From: a bacterium
GTDB taxonomy: Bacteria; Chloroflexota; Dormibacteria; Aeolococcales; Bog-877
Assembly: GCA_021798435.1 (NCBI GenBank)
Contig: JAJZGN010000082.1
Span: forward strand, 1 to 8,379
DNA length: 8,379 nt
Reading direction: 5' to 3'
Below the pieces are notes generated by a model that ran no database searches, was not told where the DNA came from, and was given only the letters and a program-made list of their open reading frames with translations. Both the position numbers and the translations under genes were made by a program. Every line of letters begins with the position of its first letter. Within the stretch, counting starts at the first letter, position 1. Of this stretch, positions 5,411 through 8,379 are shown in pieces.

Positions 5411-6004
5411 TCAGTCAGGTCCCCGAGTGGCGTCGGGCGAGCGCAGGATCGTATCGAGCTGGTGCACGAGCTCGGAGACCCGGGCCGCCCCGGGCGAGGG
5501 CACGGGATAGCGGGCCAGCACCGACATAAGCGTCGGGGTCGCCCGTGCGGCAGCACGCTCGATGGCTCTCTGGCCGGAATACGGATCTGCGGGGCTGCCC
5601 AGCTCTTCGGCTCTGGCGGCGTGGGCGGCGGCGCGCAGGATGTGGTTGACCTGGGTGGCGTCGGCCAGTGGGTGCAAGTACGCCGATGCTGCGGCGTCGC
5701 CGGCGGCCATGGCGGCATGGAAACCAGCTTCGCTGGGGGCCGACTTGGCGGCTCGGTGCGCCCCCGCGGCAGTGAGGCGTTGCAGTCTCGATCTAGGCGC
5801 CCCTTCAGCGAAGACCAGGGCAGCCTGCACTGCCCGCCTCGGGCGCCCATCGTCGGGGAGCTGGGCCTCGAAGATCGAAAGCACCCAGCCGGCAGCGGCC
5901 GCCGCGAACGAGGTCACCGCGCGCAGCTCGACCGTGGTCAGGGAGAAGTCGGGCGTTCTGCGTGGTCTGGCTTTCCCGCCGGAGCGCGTTCGCTCATCGT
6001 CCAT
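5411..6004 (-). CDS. Imm-5-like domain protein (putative immunity protein)
   Basis: The 197-aa, Ala-rich, almost wholly helical protein matches the actinobacterial 'putative immunity protein' group with an Imm-5-like domain. The basis is the order of conserved pieces: DFSLTTVELRAVTSFAA (19-35), WVLSIFEAQLPDDGRPRRAV (40-59), LQRLTAAGAHRAAK (74-87), AAMAAGDAAASAYLHPLADA (97-116), TQVNHILRAAAHAARAEE (117-134), ATPTLMSVLARYP (155-167), and a final helix. The family name comes from computational linkage to polymorphic-toxin loci; I know of no proven biochemical role, and no toxin gene is present here. ATG 6002-6004 is preferred over an in-frame GTG at 6032-6034, because the conserved part starts well inside and TACGCT sits 8 nt before this ATG. 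No Shine-Dalgarno sequence is visible. A broken copy of the same family lies directly downstream. Confidence 0.7.
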   Translation of the reverse strand: MDDERTRSGGKARPRRTPDFSLTTVELRAVTSFAAAAAGWVLSIFEAQLPDDGRPRRAVQAALVFAEGAPRSRLQRLTAAGAHRAAKSAPSEAGFHAAMAAGDAAASAYLHPLADATQVNHILRAAAHAARAEELGSPADPYSGQRAIERAAARATPTLMSVLARYPVPSPGAARVSELVHQLDTILRSPDATRGPD

Positions 6005-6012
6005 GTGCGGCA

Positions 6013-6044
6013 AGCGTAACTTTCGGGGGGACACGGCCCGTCAA
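6013..6044 (-). promoter_or_regulatory. Candidate promoter of Imm-5-like gene
   Basis: On the minus strand, TTGACG (6039-6044) resembles a -35 box and TACGCT (6013-6018) a TANNNT -10 box, separated by a rather long 20 nt. The -10 ends 8 nt before ATG 6002-6004, implying a leaderless or nearly leaderless message. The alternative GTG start at 6032-6034 would lie inside this promoter. Confidence 0.3.
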
Positions 6045-6056
6045 CGGCAGACGTAG

Positions 6057-6263
6057 TCCCGCACGGGATCCGCCACCGAGAAGACGGATCGGCGCCGCAC
6101 CCGCACCAGACTCACCGATCTCGCCCGCGTCCAGATGCTGCCTGAGCGCGCCCGCCGCCTGGTCGACGACGTGCTCCACCAGCGCTTCCCCGAGCTCGAC
6201 CCCCAAGCTCTCGCACGCATCGAAGGGGCCGTCGAGCTACTCGCTCGCTACCTGAGCAACTGA
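6057..6263 (+). pseudogene. MarR-family regulator, C-terminal remnant without a start
   Basis: The frame ending at TGA 6261-6263 is open back to a TAG at 6054-6056 but has no ATG or GTG before 6135. It reads TEKTDRRRTRTRLTDLARV, then helices LPERARRLVDDVLHQRF, PELDPQALARIEGAVELL and ARYLSN. 'D-R-R-x-x-R-x-R-L-T-x-x-(G/A)-R' is the wing-to-dimerisation-helix junction of MarR-type winged-helix regulators. The following helix, 'LDPQALARIEGAVELL', matches the usual 'Lsxeexxxlxxll' C-terminal helix. The DNA-recognition helix and N-terminal half are absent; upstream sequence is the promoter of the opposite-strand Imm-5-like gene. It is most simply a truncated relic. A 42-aa ORF from ATG 6135 is possible but has no ribosome-binding site. 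Confidence 0.45.
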
Positions 6264-6331
6264 ACTATCCCCTGTGAGCCCAATGCGCCGCCTTGCCACG
6301 ACCTACGCCCACGTCCGCAGACCGATCGGGG

Positions 6332-6712
6332 TTAAGGGACGGGCGGCAGAGCCGGGGCGGGGCTCGCGGCGGGGCGGAACTGCTGGTACGCCTCCCAAGC
6401 CCTGGGCCCGTAAACGGTGGCCGGGCCGCCGTCCAGAAGGACCGTGATCCCGATCATCTCGGCCACCTCCTCGGGGGTGGCGCCGTGGCGCGCGGCGCCC
6501 CGGGCATGCGCGGCTATGCAGCCGTCGCAGCGCTTGACGATGGAGATCGCCAGCGCGATCAGCTCCTTGTGGCGCGAGCTGAGCTCCCCGTCACCCATCG
6601 CCGCCCGGCGCATCGCCGCGTACGAGGACCAGACGTCGGGGATCCGCTCCCGAAGCTGGGCAACGGGGCCGGCCAGGTCCGAGAGTACCTCCTGGTAGTC
6701 CACCTCGCTCAT
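6332..6712 (-). CDS. Carboxymuconolactone decarboxylase / AhpD-like protein
   Basis: This 126-aa all-helical protein belongs to the CMD/AhpD superfamily. The diagnostic motif is CDGCIAAHARGAARHGATPEEVAEMIG (62-88): Cys62-x-x-Cys65 with His69, plus Glu50 in SSRHKELIALA on the helix before it. These are the residues of the peroxide-reducing thiol relay in AhpD. Together with the short single-domain length, they favour an AhpD-type thiol peroxidase or disulfide reductase over a true 4-carboxymuconolactone decarboxylase. The last 15 residues are a Pro/Ala-rich tail. ATG 6710-6712 is chosen over a longer reading (to 6763) because GGGAGG lies about 6 nt upstream and the family begins here. It is divergent from the dienelactone hydrolase with 60 nt between starts, so the two may share control. 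A role in oxidative stress or aromatic breakdown is plausible but unproven. Confidence 0.87.
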   Translation of the reverse strand: MSEVDYQEVLSDLAGPVAQLRERIPDVWSSYAAMRRAAMGDGELSSRHKELIALAISIVKRCDGCIAAHARGAARHGATPEEVAEMIGITVLLDGGPATVYGPRAWEAYQQFRPAASPAPALPPVP

Positions 6713-6772
6713 CCCAAACCTCCCACCAGGTCCGGCCTGCACCCCGGGCGCGGCCGGTGCCACAATTCCGCC

Positions 6773-7528
6773 GTGTGCTACGCCGATGATGCGCTACCAC
6801 CATTCCCGCCGGTCCGCGGAGCGACCCCCGACGGAGAGAGGCTGGTGCTCACCTCGGCCGATGGGACATCCCTCTCCGCCTACGGGGCCCGGGCCCTGGG
6901 GCCGGGCCGCCCCGGGATCGTGATCCTCCCGGACGTCCGGGGGCTGCACCACTTCTACGAGGAGCTGGCCCTGCGCTTCGCGGAGGCCGGGGTGGCGGCG
7001 GTGGCCATCGACTATTTCGGCCGCACCGCCGGGCACGAGCCCCGCGATGACAGCTTCGAGTTCCGCCCCCATGTGGAACGGACCACCCCTGAACAGATCG
7101 CGGAGGACACCGGGGCCGCGGTGGCCTGGCTGCGCTCGCCTGACGGGGGCGGGGTGCACGATGTCTTCACCGTGGGCTTCTGCTTCGGGGGCAGCAACTC
7201 CTGGAATCAGGCGGCCTTCGGCCACCGGCTCTCGGGCTGCATCGGCTTCTACGGCCAGCCCCAGCGCACCGAGCCATTCCTGGCCCAGTTGCGGGCGCCG
7301 CTGCTGCTGCTGATAGCCGGGGCGGACTTCACCCCGGCCGAGGCCTACTCCCGGTTCGCGGAGGAGCTCAGAGAGGCCGGCGTGGAGCTCGAGCAGCACA
7401 CCTATCCCGGGGCACCGCACAGCTTCTTCGACCGGACCTTCACCGAGCACCAGGAGGCCTGCGCCGACGCCTGGAGCCGGATGCTCGACTTCATCGCCCG
7501 GCACCAGAGCCCCGAGAAGTCCGGGTAG
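6773..7528 (+). CDS. Dienelactone hydrolase family protein
   Basis: This 251-aa alpha/beta-hydrolase belongs to the DLH family, which uses a Cys nucleophile. The triad is visible: Cys137 in VGFCFGGSNS (the G-x-C-x-G-G elbow), Asp185 in LLIAGADFTP, and His216 in YPGAPHSFFDR. ILPDVRGLHHFYEELALRFA (51-70) forms the first strand and oxyanion-side helix, and AIDYFGRT (78-85) is the usual DLH loop. The classical substrate is a dienelactone from chlorocatechol or related ring cleavage; many homologues hydrolyse other esters, so the substrate is open. The start is GTG 6773-6775, giving VCYADDALPPFPP, the normal opening of this subgroup; longer in-frame sequence overlaps the divergent AhpD-like gene. 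No Shine-Dalgarno sequence; CACAAT 6 nt before the GTG is a weak -10 candidate. The SIMPL gene follows after 29 nt, probably in the same transcript. Confidence 0.9.
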   Translation: MCYADDALPPFPPVRGATPDGERLVLTSADGTSLSAYGARALGPGRPGIVILPDVRGLHHFYEELALRFAEAGVAAVAIDYFGRTAGHEPRDDSFEFRPHVERTTPEQIAEDTGAAVAWLRSPDGGGVHDVFTVGFCFGGSNSWNQAAFGHRLSGCIGFYGQPQRTEPFLAQLRAPLLLLIAGADFTPAEAYSRFAEELREAGVELEQHTYPGAPHSFFDRTFTEHQEACADAWSRMLDFIARHQSPEKSG

Positions 7529-7557
7529 GTGGGGCCGAAGGCGGTATCTACCTCCGA

Positions 7558-8247
7558 ATGAAGACCCGGCCCTGGATCGAGACGGTGGGGATCGGGCGCC
7601 AGTCGGCCGAGCCCGACTCCCTGGAGCTCCTCCTGGAGCTGAGCGCCCAGGAGCCCACGGTGGGTGAGGCACTCAGCCGGCTTGCGGCGGCCACGGACCG
7701 GCTCGGGGCAATCCTCGACGGCCAGGGGATTCCGCCCTCAGATCGCCGGACCCAGACGCTCGACCTGGGCCCCTGGCACGGTCGGACCGGGGAGCTCGTC
7801 GGTCAGGTGGCACGTCGCGTGACGCTGGTGCGGCTGCGCGACCTGGACCAGGTGGGCACGCTCCTCAGCGCGGCCGCGGACCTCGGGAACGGGCTCCAGG
7901 TGAGCCAGCTGAGATGGAGGGCGTCACGCGCTCAGGAGTTCTTAGCCGAGGCGCGGAGGCTCGCGGTCCAGGACGCTCTGGAGCGCGCGTCGGAGGCGGC
8001 CCGCGCCGCTCGGTTGCGTCTGGGCCCTGTCCTCCGCCTCGAGGAGCTCCAGGACGCCGGCGCCTTTCCACCTCAAAGGGGAGGGCAGCACAGGGCTCTC
8101 ATGGCCGCCGCCGCCCAGCTCGGGCTGGACCCGGGGGAGCTAGAGTACTCGGTCCTGGTGCGACTCAGGTGCCGACTTCGCGGGCCCGGTCCCGGTGAGC
8201 GCGGAAGGCGCCCCCGGAGAGAACCGGGACCTGCCGGGAGACGTTGA
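7558..8247 (+). CDS. SIMPL-domain (DUF541) protein
   Basis: The 229-aa product carries a SIMPL domain of about 200 residues: VGIGRQSAEPDSLELLLELS (10-29), the helix TVGEALSRLAAATDRL (34-49), LDGQGIPPSDRRTQTLDLGP (53-72), a strand pair VARRVTLVRLRDLDQVGTLL (84-103), LQVSQLRWRAS (113-123), the long helix EARRLAVQDALERASEAARAA (131-151) and LGPVLRLEEL (155-164). The order and the 'eARrlAvxdAxxxA' helix are characteristic. Its molecular function is poorly known. Many homologues have signal peptides and sit outside the membrane; this one has none, so it is probably cytoplasmic. The final 25 residues are Arg/Gly/Pro-rich, look unconserved, and lie over the opposite-strand gene. ATG 7558 places the first strand correctly; no clear Shine-Dalgarno sequence is visible. 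It follows the dienelactone hydrolase by 29 nt. Confidence 0.78.
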   Translation: MKTRPWIETVGIGRQSAEPDSLELLLELSAQEPTVGEALSRLAAATDRLGAILDGQGIPPSDRRTQTLDLGPWHGRTGELVGQVARRVTLVRLRDLDQVGTLLSAAADLGNGLQVSQLRWRASRAQEFLAEARRLAVQDALERASEAARAARLRLGPVLRLEELQDAGAFPPQRGGQHRALMAAAAQLGLDPGELEYSVLVRLRCRLRGPGPGERGRRPRREPGPAGRR

Positions 8248-8379
8248 GGGCTGCGGCCCACTCGATCTCCTCCCCGTACCCCCGACCCGTCTGCTCGCGC
8301 CCGGAGACCGCCTCGGCCAGGGTGCGTCTCAGGCCCCGGCGCCGCGCCCAGAGGAAGGCCTGAGCGGCGGCCCCGGCCA
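8165..8379 (-). CDS. Unrecognised protein, C-terminal part (partial)
   Basis: A minus-strand frame enters at the right edge and stays open for about 70 residues to a TGA at 8165-8167. It begins AGAAAQAFLWARRRGLRR, continues through TLAEAVSGREQTGRGYGEEI and EWAAALNVSRQVPVLSG, and ends GAFRAHRDRAREVGT. The regular mix of hydrophobic and charged residues, with a helical 'AAQAFLWARRRGL' and a strand-like 'QVPVLSG', looks like real coding sequence. No competing plus-strand gene occupies 8248-8379. I do not recognise the family. It overlaps the 3' end of the SIMPL gene by 83 nt in convergent orientation, so one of the two C-termini may be non-conserved tail. Confidence 0.5.
   Translation of the reverse strand, partial: AGAAAQAFLWARRRGLRRTLAEAVSGREQTGRGYGEEIEWAAALNVSRQVPVLSGGAFRAHRDRAREVGT

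Noticed and set aside
5273..6263. Toxin-immunity or defence system
   Set aside because: No toxin, secretion, nuclease or NTPase gene is present; only an Imm-5-like gene and relics are visible, so a functional system cannot be claimed.
6264..6331. Gene or regulatory element in the gap after the MarR relic
   Set aside because: No start with a ribosome-binding site, hairpin or repeat is apparent in these 68 nt.
6293..6772. Long N-terminal extension of the dienelactone hydrolase frame
   Set aside because: It is antisense to the AhpD-like gene and resembles no DLH; the family's usual start matches GTG 6773.

Overview
The window is very GC-rich (by eye close to 70%) and densely coded on both strands. 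Its gene content points to a deep-branching Actinomycetota or a similar high-GC lineage known mainly from metagenomes. The evidence is a TIGR03620-like F420-dependent luciferase-family oxidoreductase, an actinobacterial-type Imm-5-like protein, and several genes that seem to be leaderless (a TANNNT box 6-8 nt before the start codon and no Shine-Dalgarno sequence). There is no rRNA, tRNA, CRISPR array or insertion sequence. Taxonomy remains an inference.

Layout: (1) 1-328 holds the C-terminal end of an ACT-domain protein on +, convergent with a 66-residue membrane protein on -, with a hairpin between them. (2) 389-1519 on - encodes an exported Amidase_3 cell-wall hydrolase with a C-terminal membrane anchor; one expected zinc-ligand His is replaced by Trp. 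(3) Divergent from it, 1662-3948 on + is a two-gene unit: a DAO-family FAD oxidoreductase and a DMT/EamA-type transporter. (4) 3958-5204 on - is a two-gene unit: an F420-dependent LLM oxidoreductase followed by a glyoxalase/VOC protein. (5) 5273-6263 looks like an eroded island: an intact Imm-5-like gene (-), a broken copy of the same family directly downstream of it, and a start-less C-terminal piece of a MarR-type regulator on the other strand. (6) 6332-8247 has an AhpD/carboxymuconolactone-decarboxylase-like protein (-) divergent from a dienelactone hydrolase (+), which is followed closely by a SIMPL-domain protein. (7) 8165-8379 on - is the end of an unrecognised gene that overlaps the SIMPL gene tail to tail.

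Most genes look like redox, detoxification and small-molecule catabolism: FAD oxidoreductase plus exporter, F420 oxidoreductase plus VOC protein, AhpD-like protein plus dienelactone hydrolase. I see no phage genes, no toxin beside the Imm-5-like gene, and no recognisable multi-gene defence system. The best leads are the Trp-substituted, membrane-anchored amidase, the intact/decayed Imm-5-like pair beside a MarR relic, and the recurring leaderless-promoter arrangement.
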